Positions 1-6,506 of a stretch of 13,225 nucleotides of DNA are shown here, in pieces (the stretch's first letter is position 1; every line of letters starts with the position of its first letter). Source of the stretch: CADCUY01 sp964242735 (GTDB taxonomy: Bacteria; Actinomycetota; Actinomycetes; Actinomycetales; Quadrisphaeraceae); contig CAXTAK010000034.1 of the NCBI GenBank assembly GCA_964242735.1, positions 1 through 13,225 on the forward strand, in the 5' to 3' direction. Made by a program: the position numbers and the translations under genes. The notes beneath the pieces are model-generated. The model did no database searches. It was not told the origin of the DNA and saw only the letters and a list, made by a program, of their open reading frames with translations.

Positions 1-47
1 CCCGCCCTACCAGACCGATGATCAAGAACCTGCCCACGGAAGGGTCA
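1..47 (-). mobile_element. Possible insertion-sequence end (left edge)
   Basis: Read on the minus strand, this stretch starts with TGACCC at position 47 and shares a gapped block (AGG, TTCT, GATC, GGTCTG) with the putative IS end at 13174-13225, in the opposite orientation. The sequence is less GC-rich than the genes to its right. No transposase reading frame is visible because the window stops. The similarity is about 18 matched bases with several gaps, so chance is not excluded. Positions 48-193 hold nothing I can name. Confidence 0.2.
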
Positions 48-193
48 GGAGAGCCCGAAAACCCCACACCCTACGAACCGGGACGCCTCCGCCGCGGTGC
101 CGGCCGTGACGGCCCGCTCGGGCCCGCACCGTCTCAGAGGTCCTCCCCACGCCGCCGTCCCGCGCCGGCCGTACGGCGACGACCTCCGGTGTC

Positions 194-344
194 GTGACTG
201 GTGCAGCTGGGGTGCGCGCGGGGCTCGACCGCCGAGCAGTACCTCGACCGCCAGGTCGACGCCCTCAACGGGGTGGGCATCACCCCCGACCGCGTCCACC
301 TGGATGAGGAGTCCCGGAGCAGGCTCCTCACCGCTCCTGCGTGA
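194..344 (+). pseudogene. Serine recombinase (resolvase/invertase) N-terminal fragment
   Basis: The frame from 198 to the TGA at 342-344 reads LGCARGSTAEQ, then YLDRQVDALNGVGI, then TPDRVHLDEESRS. This matches the start of the resolvase catalytic domain (family pattern GYARVSTxEQxLDRQxDAL). The serine of the RxST motif, which attacks DNA in this family, is coded at 225-227. A GTG at 194 followed by ACT GGT looks like the old start, thrown out of frame by one extra base near 200-204. Intact resolvases have about 180-200 residues; only about 45 remain, with no C-terminal helix-turn-helix. Substitutions in the core (Y to C, V to G) add to the picture of decay. Its end overlaps the 3' end of the minus-strand dehydrogenase by about 17 bp, so a rearrangement joined the two. 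It is a relic of a mobile element and cannot be functional. Confidence 0.7.
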
Positions 345-1173
345 AGCGCGTCACGGCCGCCACACCCCCGTCGACGAGGAGGTCTGTGCCCGTGATGTAC
401 GACGCCCGGCTCGACACGAGGAAGTCGATGGCGTCAGCGGTCTCCACCATGGTGCCCTCACGTCCCAGCGGGGTGCCCGCGAGCAGTCCCAGCTTCGCGT
501 CGCGGTTGCCTCCGGTGAACTCCAGCGCCCCCATCGGGGTCGCGATCAGGCCCGGGGACACCGAGACGATCCGCGCGCCGCGTCGGCCCCATGCGGAGGC
601 GCGGCGCTGGCACAGGCGGTTGAGAGCCAGCTTGCCGAGCGAGTAGGCCATCGCCGGCGTCTGCTCGGGCACGATCGCCTCCAGCGCATCGAGGAAGCCG
701 GGCGCCAGGGGGTCGTCGAGCACGGCGAGAGCATCCGGACCGGGATCGCGCACGAGGTGGGCGGCGACGGACGAGACGAACACCGCCGCCGTCCCCTGGC
801 CCGCCAGGGGGAGCAGCGCCCGCTCCACCTGCGCGGCGCCCACCAGGTTCAGGGTCAGGATCTCCCGCCAGGACCCCATGCTCGGCGATGTGGCCGCCAC
901 ATGAGCCACCGCCCGCATCGGGCCGGTGCCGGCGACGGCGTCGGCCAGGCCACCGACGGACGCTGGGTCCGTGATGTCGCACTGGACGCCCCGGGCGTCG
1001 TACCCGTCCACCTTCAGGGCGGCGGCTCGTTCCTCCACCCGGGCGGCGTCGATGTCGGCCAGCAGGACCCGGTAGCTGTCGCCCAGCCTCCGGGCGGTGG
1101 ACATCCCCATGCCGCCCGCTCCGATGACCACGGCGACGGGCAGGTCAGGCCTCTCACTCGTTCCTGTCTGCAC
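328..1173 (-). CDS. SDR family NAD(P)-dependent oxidoreductase
   Basis: This classical short-chain dehydrogenase of 281 residues is last in the minus-strand operon. Visible motifs are the Rossmann glycine loop GAGGMG (about 18-23), an acidic Asp40 after the second strand (LLADID) that favours NAD over NADP, Asn109, the catalytic serine in VSS (134-135), the YSLGK motif (Tyr177, Lys181), VSPGLIATPM after the sixth strand, and the C-terminal LLVDGG. The usual NAG motif is replaced by VAA. I start at the GTG at 1173 because GGGAGGAG lies 5 bases upstream; the longer GTG start at 1188 would put that ribosome site inside the gene. The substrate is unknown. In this operon it could oxidise a hydroxyl, for example in a diol or hydroxyacyl intermediate, to a ketone. 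Family confidence is very high; the specific reaction is open. Confidence 0.93.
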   Translation of the reverse strand: MQTGTSERPDLPVAVVIGAGGMGMSTARRLGDSYRVLLADIDAARVEERAAALKVDGYDARGVQCDITDPASVGGLADAVAGTGPMRAVAHVAATSPSMGSWREILTLNLVGAAQVERALLPLAGQGTAAVFVSSVAAHLVRDPGPDALAVLDDPLAPGFLDALEAIVPEQTPAMAYSLGKLALNRLCQRRASAWGRRGARIVSVSPGLIATPMGALEFTGGNRDAKLGLLAGTPLGREGTMVETADAIDFLVSSRASYITGTDLLVDGGVAAVTRFTQER

Positions 1174-1229
1174 AGACACTCCTCCCACGTGACGCCCATC
1201 CCGAGTCGAACGGCTCCGACCTCGCCGGC

Positions 1230-2375
1230 TCAGCCCGCACGCATGACCACGGCTCCCGCCGCGCTGAACATGCCGCCGACACCCAGCACGAGGCTCGTCC
1301 TCGCGCCGTCGACCTGCGCCGGCGCAGTGCCGCGCATCTGCCGGACGCTCTCCTGGAGGGCGAACATGCCGTACATGCCGGTGTGGGCGTAGAGCAGGCC
1401 ACCGCCGTTGGTGTTGAGCGGCAGCGCCCCGCCCGGGCTGGTCGCCCCGCTCCTGATGAAGTCCACCGCCTCGCCCGGCCTGACGAAGCCCGTGTCCTCC
1501 AGGCCGTACAGCGGAAGGTGGGCGAACGCGTCGTAGACCATGAGGTGGTCGACGTCGTCGTGACCGACCTGCGCCGTCCCCATCGCCTCACATGAGGCGT
1601 CGCGGAAGGCACGGAACGTCGTCAGGTCCTCCATGAAGACCGCGCCCGGCCCGCCGCTGCTCTCGCCCGACCCCAGGACGGTCACGGGGTGGAAACGCAG
1701 GTCCATGTCCGCTGCCCGCTCGCGGGTGGTGAGCACCAGCGCCCCACCACCGTCGTTGACGGGGCAGCAGTGGTACCGGTGGAACGGCCAGGCGATCACC
1801 GGGGAGGCCAACACGTCCTGGACCGTCAGCAGCTCGGGCCGTACCGCGCGCGGGTTGCGGTTCGCCCACCGCGACTGCGCCACCGGCACCTCGGCCAGGT
1901 CCTCCGGCGCCAGGCCGTGCCGGTGGAGGTGAGCCATGACCGGCAGGGTGAAGCGGGAGTGTGGGCCGAGGACCCCGTAGGGCACCTCGAACTGCCCTTC
2001 GGGGCTCGCCGGATCCACGACGTAGGGCGGCGCCCCGACGCGTGAGCGCCCCGACTCGCCGTGGGCGATCACGACGACGCTGGCCTGGCGCGCCTGCAGC
2101 GCCGCCACCGCATGCCTCACATGGAGCAGGTAGGAGCAGCCGCCGACGTTGGTGCCGTCCAGCCAGCGCGCGCGCACCCCCAGCGTGAAGGCGATCTGGT
2201 CGGGCGGCAGCACCGCCGCCACGCCGTCCGCGTCGGCGACGGTGAGGCCCGCGTCGGCCAGCGCCAGGACGGCGGACTCGCAAGCGAGCGAGGTGCCCGT
2301 CATGTCGGGCACGGTTCCCAGGCGCGAGGACTCCTGCGCGCCGACGACGACGACGTCGCCCGGAACACCGCTCAT
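1230..2375 (-). CDS. Thiolase-like / lipid-transfer (Ltp2-type) protein
   Basis: A 381-residue thiolase-superfamily protein. Family signatures are GGCSYLLHVRHAV (78-90, Cys80 near the usual nucleophile position), CCPVNDGGGALVL (203-215), VYDAF (280-284), NTNGGG (321-326) and AHTG (330-333, possible catalytic His331). The second catalytic cysteine of true thiolases, in the C-terminal CxGGG motif, is missing: the site reads LGVGGMF (about 364-370). The protein therefore belongs with the SCP-x/Ltp non-canonical group. It overlaps the upstream DUF35 gene by ATGA, and Ltp2-type aldolases are known to pair with DUF35 partners to cut the steroid side chain by retro-aldol cleavage, releasing propionyl-CoA. 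I infer a similar two-subunit C-C lyase here; the substrate is unknown. The ATG at 2375 is chosen over longer in-frame extensions because those run through the DUF35 gene. Confidence 0.88.
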   Translation of the reverse strand: MSGVPGDVVVVGAQESSRLGTVPDMTGTSLACESAVLALADAGLTVADADGVAAVLPPDQIAFTLGVRARWLDGTNVGGCSYLLHVRHAVAALQARQASVVVIAHGESGRSRVGAPPYVVDPASPEGQFEVPYGVLGPHSRFTLPVMAHLHRHGLAPEDLAEVPVAQSRWANRNPRAVRPELLTVQDVLASPVIAWPFHRYHCCPVNDGGGALVLTTRERAADMDLRFHPVTVLGSGESSGGPGAVFMEDLTTFRAFRDASCEAMGTAQVGHDDVDHLMVYDAFAHLPLYGLEDTGFVRPGEAVDFIRSGATSPGGALPLNTNGGGLLYAHTGMYGMFALQESVRQMRGTAPAQVDGARTSLVLGVGGMFSAAGAVVMRAG

Positions 2376-2782
2376 GCTGCGCGGCTCCGTAGGCGGAACT
2401 GGGGGAGGACGACGTCTCCCCGCTCCTCGAAGACCAGCTCCAAGGCCGCGCCGATGGGTAGCGCGCCCGGCTCGGGCGCGCTCCCCGGAAGGTTCGTGAG
2501 CAGGTGGGGCCCCTCCTCCAGCGCCGCCATCGCGACGACGTACGGCACCTCCTCCTCGAAACCGGGAGAGGGGCGGTAGACGATGACGTAGGACGCGAGC
2601 GTGGCCCGACCGCTCGCCCGCAGCCACGAGACGGGCCCGCCGGTGAAGGGCGAGAAGGCGCGCGGTGGAAAGAACGCCCGCCCGGTGTCGGCGCATCGGG
2701 GCAGCCACAGCTCGCCGAGCCGCGCCCTGTCCCAGAAGGTCTGCGTCTCGGGCGTCGGACTGGGAAGGGCTCTCGCGGCCAC
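2372..2782 (-). CDS. OB-fold DUF35 (ChsH2-like) acyl-CoA-associated protein
   Basis: A 136-residue protein with the DUF35 layout: an N-terminal helix (ETQTFWDRARLGEL, 12-25), a rubredoxin-like zinc-ribbon region (30-47) and an OB-fold (from about 51, GRATLASYVIVYRP at 58-71). These proteins partner thiolase-like or MaoC enzymes and help bind acyl-CoA. The ribbon is degenerate: of the usual four cysteines only Cys30 is left (C-A-D-T-G, then SPFTG), so zinc binding is doubtful. The start is the GTG at 2782, with GAGGAGGA ending 4 bases upstream; the GTG at 2812 would bury that site in the protein. The stop overlaps the thiolase-like gene by ATGA, suggesting coupled translation and a complex of the two products. 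Family confidence is good; the role as partner of the thiolase-like protein is inferred from context. Confidence 0.88.
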   Translation of the reverse strand: MAARALPSPTPETQTFWDRARLGELWLPRCADTGRAFFPPRAFSPFTGGPVSWLRASGRATLASYVIVYRPSPGFEEEVPYVVAMAALEEGPHLLTNLPGSAPEPGALPIGAALELVFEERGDVVLPQFRLRSRAA

Positions 2783-2812
2783 GGGTTCCTCCTCGCTTCG
2801 GATGCCGTGCAC

Positions 2813-4381
2813 CTAGAGGGAGCTGTAGCGCGCTCGGAGGGCCTTCTTGTCCGGCTTGCCCACAGCGGTGCTGGGGATGGCCGCGATGAACTCCACGGCC
2901 TTCGGGGCCTGGAAGCGGCCCTTCCGGTCGGTCACCAGGGCGATGAGGTCCTCCGCCGACGCGGTGTGCCCCGCTCTGAGCACCACCAACGCCTTGACCG
3001 CCTCACCCCATGTCGGGTGCGGCACGCCGATGACCGCGGACTGGGCGACAGCGGGGTGCAGGGCGAGGGCGTCCTCGATGTCGCGGGGGTAGATGTTGAA
3101 GCCGCCGGAGACGATCATGTCCTTCGTCCGGTCCACGATGCGCAGGAAGCCGTCGGCGTCGCGGATCGCCACGTCGCCCGTGTGCAGCCACCCGCCGCTG
3201 AAGACCTCCGCGTTCAGCTCCGGGCTGTCGCGGTAGCCGTCCATCACGATCGGGCCTCGGACGCAGATCTCCCCGGGCTGACCGTCCGGCACGGGAGAGT
3301 TCTCGGCGTCGAGGAGCTCGACCACCAGCCACGGGCTCGGGCGGCCGCAGCTGCTGAGACGCTCGAGGTCGTTGACGTCGTGGTCCGCCTTCCTCAGCGT
3401 CGTGACGGTCATAGGTGCTTCGGCCTGGCCGTAGAACTGGGAGAACACCGGGCCGATCCGCTCGATGGCCTCCTTCAACCGGGAGGGCGACATCAGGGAT
3501 GCGCCGTAGAAGACCGTCTCGAGGCTGGAGAGGTCGAACTCATCGAAGCGGGGGTGGTCGAGCAGTGCGTAGATCATGGTCGGGACCAGCATCATGCAGT
3601 TGATGTCGTGGTCCTGGATCGCCTGCAGCACCGCGAGGGGTTCGAAGGTCGGGTGGACCAGCATCGTGCCGTTCTTCAGCAGCGTCGGCAGGAACATCGT
3701 GCCGCCGGCGTGGCTGAGCGGCGCGCAGGACAGGACGCGCGGCGGGGCGGGCCACTCCCACTCCACGAGCATGATGCTCATGAGCGCCGCGACGGTGGCG
3801 CGGCGCGTCGCCATGCTCTTGGGCTTGCCCGTCGTCCCGCCGGAGTAGGAGATGCCGTAGATTCCCGCGGGATCCAGCACCGGCACCGCCAGCGGCTGCG
3901 GCTCCATGGACGCGGCCAGCCCACAGAGGTCCTCCGCGACGTCCGTGCGCCCGAGCGCGGCGAGCCTGAGGCCCGGCACACCCGAGACGAGATCGGCCGC
4001 GCGCGCATCGAAGCGCCCTCCCTCGACGATGAGCAGCTCGACCCCGGCGTCCTGCACCGTGTTCAGGTGGTCCGACAGCGATCCCAACGGGTGCATCGGG
4101 ATGTGAACCGCTCCCAGGATCTGTGCGGCGTGGCTCGCGTGCAGGACCTCCGGCAGGCTGCTGGAGAGCATCCCGACGCGGGTGCCCTCGACGACACCCA
4201 GGCTGGTCAGTGCCTGGATGAACTGGGAGGTGGCATCACGGACCTCGCCCACGGTGAGCGTCCGGCCGTCGAGCAGGTGCAGCAGCGGCCGCCCCGGGTC
4301 CTGGTTCAGGGCGTTGACGAGCAGACTCGGGGTGTCGAGCGGTCGACGCAGGAGGTCCTGTCCTGCGTGCGTGCCCGTCAC
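2813..4381 (-). CDS. AMP-dependent acyl-CoA synthetase (acid-CoA ligase)
   Basis: An ANL-superfamily ligase of 522 residues that activates a carboxylic acid with ATP and CoA through an acyl-AMP. All core motifs are present: the phosphate loop YSGGTTGKPKS (179-189), LSHAGG (222-227), FYGQAEAP (316-323), LHTGD (399-403), the hinge and A8 region RTKDMIVSGGFNIYPRDIE (418-436), and the C-terminal GKPDKK with catalytic Lys509. There is no signal peptide, so it is cytosolic. The GTG start at 4381 overlaps the stop of the upstream gene (GTGA); longer in-frame readings run back through that gene. It resembles medium- or long-chain fatty-acid and aromatic-acid ligases, but the acid cannot be read from sequence. 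It does not look like PrpE and probably feeds the DUF35/thiolase-like pair encoded next. Thirty bases separate it from the next start. Confidence 0.93.
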   Translation of the reverse strand: MTGTHAGQDLLRRPLDTPSLLVNALNQDPGRPLLHLLDGRTLTVGEVRDATSQFIQALTSLGVVEGTRVGMLSSSLPEVLHASHAAQILGAVHIPMHPLGSLSDHLNTVQDAGVELLIVEGGRFDARAADLVSGVPGLRLAALGRTDVAEDLCGLAASMEPQPLAVPVLDPAGIYGISYSGGTTGKPKSMATRRATVAALMSIMLVEWEWPAPPRVLSCAPLSHAGGTMFLPTLLKNGTMLVHPTFEPLAVLQAIQDHDINCMMLVPTMIYALLDHPRFDEFDLSSLETVFYGASLMSPSRLKEAIERIGPVFSQFYGQAEAPMTVTTLRKADHDVNDLERLSSCGRPSPWLVVELLDAENSPVPDGQPGEICVRGPIVMDGYRDSPELNAEVFSGGWLHTGDVAIRDADGFLRIVDRTKDMIVSGGFNIYPRDIEDALALHPAVAQSAVIGVPHPTWGEAVKALVVLRAGHTASAEDLIALVTDRKGRFQAPKAVEFIAAIPSTAVGKPDKKALRARYSSL

Positions 4382-4917
4382 AGCGAGTCCACTGCGGAGA
4401 TGGGGAGGATGCCCTCGTCCATGGGAACGGCCAGTGCGTTGGTCAGGCGGCCCGCCATGGAGTACAGGCCCGCCAGCATGGTCAGGTCGAGGAGCTCCAG
4501 CACGGTGAAGTGCTCCGACGCCCGCGCCCAGGACGCGTCGTCCACCCTGTTGCCCTCGTAGGCCATCGCGTACTCCATGGCGGCCCGCTCCCTCGGGGGG
4601 AAGCCCTCGAGCCTGCCGTGGCGCACCTCGCGCGCTTCCGCGATGGTGATGCTGACCTCGCCGTAGACCGCCGCCGTCGTGGCGATCCGGAAGTGCTGCC
4701 CCCACTCGACGTCGGACTCCAGGTCGGCACTCAGGCGCAGGACGACCAGCTCGCGCAGGCGGGGCTCGAGCCGCGACGCGAAGTGCACACCCGACGCGAG
4801 GGCCTTGAAGGCCAGGCAGAGCCGCGGGTTGTTGTACAGCGCCCGGCCCAGGTTCGTCTGGAGCGCCGGATCCAGGACGTCGTCCGGGATCGCCTCGACG
4901 AGGCTCACCCTGCTCAT
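4378..4917 (-). CDS. Carboxymuconolactone decarboxylase (AhpD-like) family protein
   Basis: A 179-residue all-helical protein of the CMD/AhpD-like family. The core reads LEPRLRELVVLRLSA (50-64), then VEWGQHFRIA (70-79) with the family's Glu71 and His75. The CxxC pair of true AhpD peroxidase partners is absent, so a thiol peroxidase role is unlikely. The E/H version is common in uncharacterised members found in aromatic and acyl-CoA catabolic operons. A second family-like segment, YSMAGRLTNALAVP (152-165), follows near the C-terminus. The ATG at 4917 overlaps the epoxide hydrolase stop (ATGA), and its TGA overlaps the ligase start (GTGA), so it sits in a tightly coupled chain. A decarboxylase, isomerase or lactone-opening function is possible; nothing in the sequence decides. 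Family assignment is firm, function is not. Confidence 0.88.
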   Translation of the reverse strand: MSRVSLVEAIPDDVLDPALQTNLGRALYNNPRLCLAFKALASGVHFASRLEPRLRELVVLRLSADLESDVEWGQHFRIATTAAVYGEVSITIAEAREVRHGRLEGFPPRERAAMEYAMAYEGNRVDDASWARASEHFTVLELLDLTMLAGLYSMAGRLTNALAVPMDEGILPISAVDSL

Positions 4918-6074
4918 CGCAGCGGCCTGACGAAGGAGCGGATGTCCTCGCTGATGAGCTCGGGTTCCTCGGCCGCCGCGAAGTGCCCACCGTGGGGGAA
5001 GACGGTCCACTGGCGCAGGTCGCTGTGCGCGGCGAAGACCGAGCGGGGCCTGTGGATCAGGTCCTTGGGCATCACGGCCACGGCCGTCGGCACGCTGATC
5101 TCGGGCTTGATGTCATTCACCAGCGGCATCACCGGCTGCAGGAAGTTCGACGCACGGCAGAACAGTTCCGAGCCGACGAAGCTGTCCGTGAACCACGACA
5201 GCGAGATGTGCGTGAGCAGCGTGTCCTTGTCGAACACCTTCTCCACGTCGCCGCCGCAGTCGCTCCACGCGCGGCGGCGCAGCAGCACCCACGCCGCCTG
5301 GCCCGCGGGGCTGTCGTGCAGCGCCCAAGCCAGGGTCTGCGGGTCGAAGGCGTTGATCAGGGCGTGGAAGAAGGCTCCTGGCCCCTTGTCCTGTCCCGCG
5401 ACCATGGCCTGCTCCTCGGGACTGAGGTCGGCGGGGTCGCCCGCGTCGTGGGGCACCCCGGGAAGGACGGGGAAGCTCAGGTGGACGCCGATGATCGACT
5501 CCGGGTGCGCGTGGCCGAGTCGGGCGCTGAGGAACGCCCCGGCGTCGCCGCCGTGCGTGACGAACCGCTCGTAGCCCATCTCTCGCATCAGCTCGACCCA
5601 CATGTCGGCCGCCTCGACGTAACCGAGGCCGGTGCGGGGCAGCGGCCCCGAGAAGCCGAAGCCCGGCAGCGAGGGGACGACGACGTCGAAGGCGTCTGCG
5701 GGGTTCCCGCCGTGGGCAGCGGGGTCGGCCAGCCTGGAGATGACGTCCTTGAAGTCCCAGAACGTCCAGGGCCAACCGTGGTTCAGGACGATCGGGACGG
5801 GGTCGGGCCCGGTGCCGCGCACGTGGATGAAGTGGATCGGCACGCCGTCGACCTCCGCGCGGAACTGGGGGAAGGCGTTGATCCGCGCCTCCTGCGCGCG
5901 CCAGTCGAAGCCGTCCTGCCAGTAGGCCACCAGCTCGCGCAAGTACGCGCCGTTGACCCCTGCGGACCAGTCGTCGTTGTCGATCTCGGGCGCCCACCGT
6001 GTGGCGGCCAGCCGTGAGCGGAGGGCGTCCACCTCGCTCTGGGGCACGTCGACCTTGAACGGCTTGATGATCAT
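4914..6074 (-). CDS. Epoxide hydrolase family alpha/beta hydrolase
   Basis: A 386-residue protein with the epoxide-hydrolase N-terminal domain (about 1-105, IIKPFKVDVPQSEVDALRSR near the start) and an alpha/beta-hydrolase fold. The oxyanion-hole motif is HGWPWTFWDF (99-108). The nucleophile elbow is HGGDAGA with Asp177, as expected for an epoxide hydrolase rather than a Ser esterase. The catalytic His364 lies in PHGGHFAAAEEPE, and Asp338 (MPKD) is a candidate acid. The length suits the microsomal or juvenile-hormone-type branch. It adds water to an epoxide to give a diol; the substrate is unknown. The start is the second ATG (6074), 7 bases after AAGGAG; the ATG at 6080 is only one base from that site. 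It is the first gene of the operon and faces the divergent control region. It ends with an ATGA overlap. Confidence 0.93.
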   Translation of the reverse strand: MIIKPFKVDVPQSEVDALRSRLAATRWAPEIDNDDWSAGVNGAYLRELVAYWQDGFDWRAQEARINAFPQFRAEVDGVPIHFIHVRGTGPDPVPIVLNHGWPWTFWDFKDVISRLADPAAHGGNPADAFDVVVPSLPGFGFSGPLPRTGLGYVEAADMWVELMREMGYERFVTHGGDAGAFLSARLGHAHPESIIGVHLSFPVLPGVPHDAGDPADLSPEEQAMVAGQDKGPGAFFHALINAFDPQTLAWALHDSPAGQAAWVLLRRRAWSDCGGDVEKVFDKDTLLTHISLSWFTDSFVGSELFCRASNFLQPVMPLVNDIKPEISVPTAVAVMPKDLIHRPRSVFAAHSDLRQWTVFPHGGHFAAAEEPELISEDIRSFVRPLR

Positions 6075-6163
6075 CGTCATTCTCCTTCGAACGTCGACCG
6101 CCCGTGCAGTGCCTCGTCTCCGCTGGCGTTGCTCTACGAGACACCGCGCGACTCAGGTGGCTG

Positions 6164-6172
6164 TGTGTACAC
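6164..6172. promoter_or_regulatory. Candidate GntR operator, epoxide hydrolase side
   Basis: TGTGTACAC contains the perfect palindrome GTGTACAC (6165-6172). It matches the TGTATACAC at 6493-6501 in eight of nine bases. It lies about 90 bases upstream of the epoxide hydrolase start, a plausible promoter position for the minus-strand operon. FadR-type GntR proteins bind short A/T-centred palindromes, so the nearby regulator is the natural candidate. Two sites only, so this is an inference. Confidence 0.3.
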
Positions 6173-6245
6173 CAGCTGCCAGCGGCGTGTCTAGTGGGCC
6201 TCCACAGCTTCCTGGGCGACGCCGTCTGCATGCAATGGCCGGTCA

Positions 6246-6269
6246 GCCCACCGCATGTTCGCGGTGGGC
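6246..6269. promoter_or_regulatory. Perfect 9-bp inverted repeat in the divergent region
   Basis: GCCCACCGC and GCGGTGGGC flank a 6-base loop (ATGTTC). The stem is perfect and could extend by three pairs (CCG 6239-6241 with CGG 6270-6272) across a 4-base bulge. No run of T follows on either strand, so it is not a typical intrinsic terminator. It could be a dyad operator, or a transcript hairpin that insulates the two operons. Confidence 0.5.
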
Positions 6270-6471
6270 CGGTGCTCGTGAGGTCGCGTCGTCGGCCCCT
6301 GAGCCAGGTGCCTCACCGCCGAGTTCGGTACGCCGGCAGTGAGGTGCGGCCGTGCAGTCCTCCACAGGCGCGGGAGGCCGATCAGGACCGCGCAGTCGCC
6401 CTGTCGCCCCAGCCTGCCGAGGCAACCGCGTATGCACAAACGCCTACTCCGAAGCCGTCCGAGCCAACTCC

Positions 6472-6500
6472 TTGCCCCATGACCCCGCGTGTTGTATACA
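6472..6500 (+). promoter_or_regulatory. Promoter of the regulator-prp operon (leaderless)
   Basis: TTGCCC (6472-6477) and TATACA (6495-6500) are 17 bases apart, fitting a housekeeping sigma promoter with -35 and -10 boxes. Transcription would then start about 7 bases on, at 6507, which is exactly a GTG in frame with the GntR regulator. Leaderless transcripts of this kind are common in actinobacteria, and no ribosome site precedes this GTG. Confidence 0.45.
6493..6500. promoter_or_regulatory. Candidate GntR operator overlapping the -10 box
   Basis: TGTATACA is a perfect 8-bp palindrome that covers the proposed -10 box of the regulator promoter. A repressor bound here would block RNA polymerase, which suggests autoregulation. 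Palindromes of the TTGTATACAA kind are typical for FadR-subfamily GntR regulators. A close relative lies at 6164-6172. Confidence 0.4.
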
Positions 6501-6506
6501 CAGCGG

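Larger units (their letters stand above)
6075..6506. promoter_or_regulatory. Divergent intergenic control region
   Basis: About 430 bases separate the two divergent operons and are less GC-rich than the genes. The region holds the ribosome site of the epoxide hydrolase (AAGGAG, plus-strand 6082-6087), a TGTGTACA site (6164-6171), a TGCATGCA palindrome (6227-6234), a perfect 9-bp hairpin (6246-6269), and a promoter-like pair just before the regulator gene. Small open frames on both strands here have no ribosome site and no family likeness. I could not pick out a convincing promoter for the minus-strand operon. Confidence 0.6.

Noticed and set aside
244..259. Inverted repeat TCGACC-GCCA-GGTCGA as terminator of the minus-strand operon
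   Set aside because: The stem is only 6 bp, has no T-run, and is explained by the coding sequence LDRQVD of the resolvase relic.
1376..2708. Longer N-terminus for the thiolase-like gene, starting at 2708
   Set aside because: The extra 111 codons lie in an alternative frame inside the DUF35 gene; the ATG at 2375 with its ATGA overlap fits the family start.
2504..4561. Long plus-strand open frame opposite the ligase and DUF35 genes (685 codons)
   Set aside because: It is an antisense shadow: compositionally biased, without motifs, and covering several well-supported minus-strand genes.
6191..6439. Small minus-strand open frames in the divergent region
   Set aside because: They have no ribosome site, no coding bias and no recognisable sequence; the hairpin and promoter elements explain the region better.
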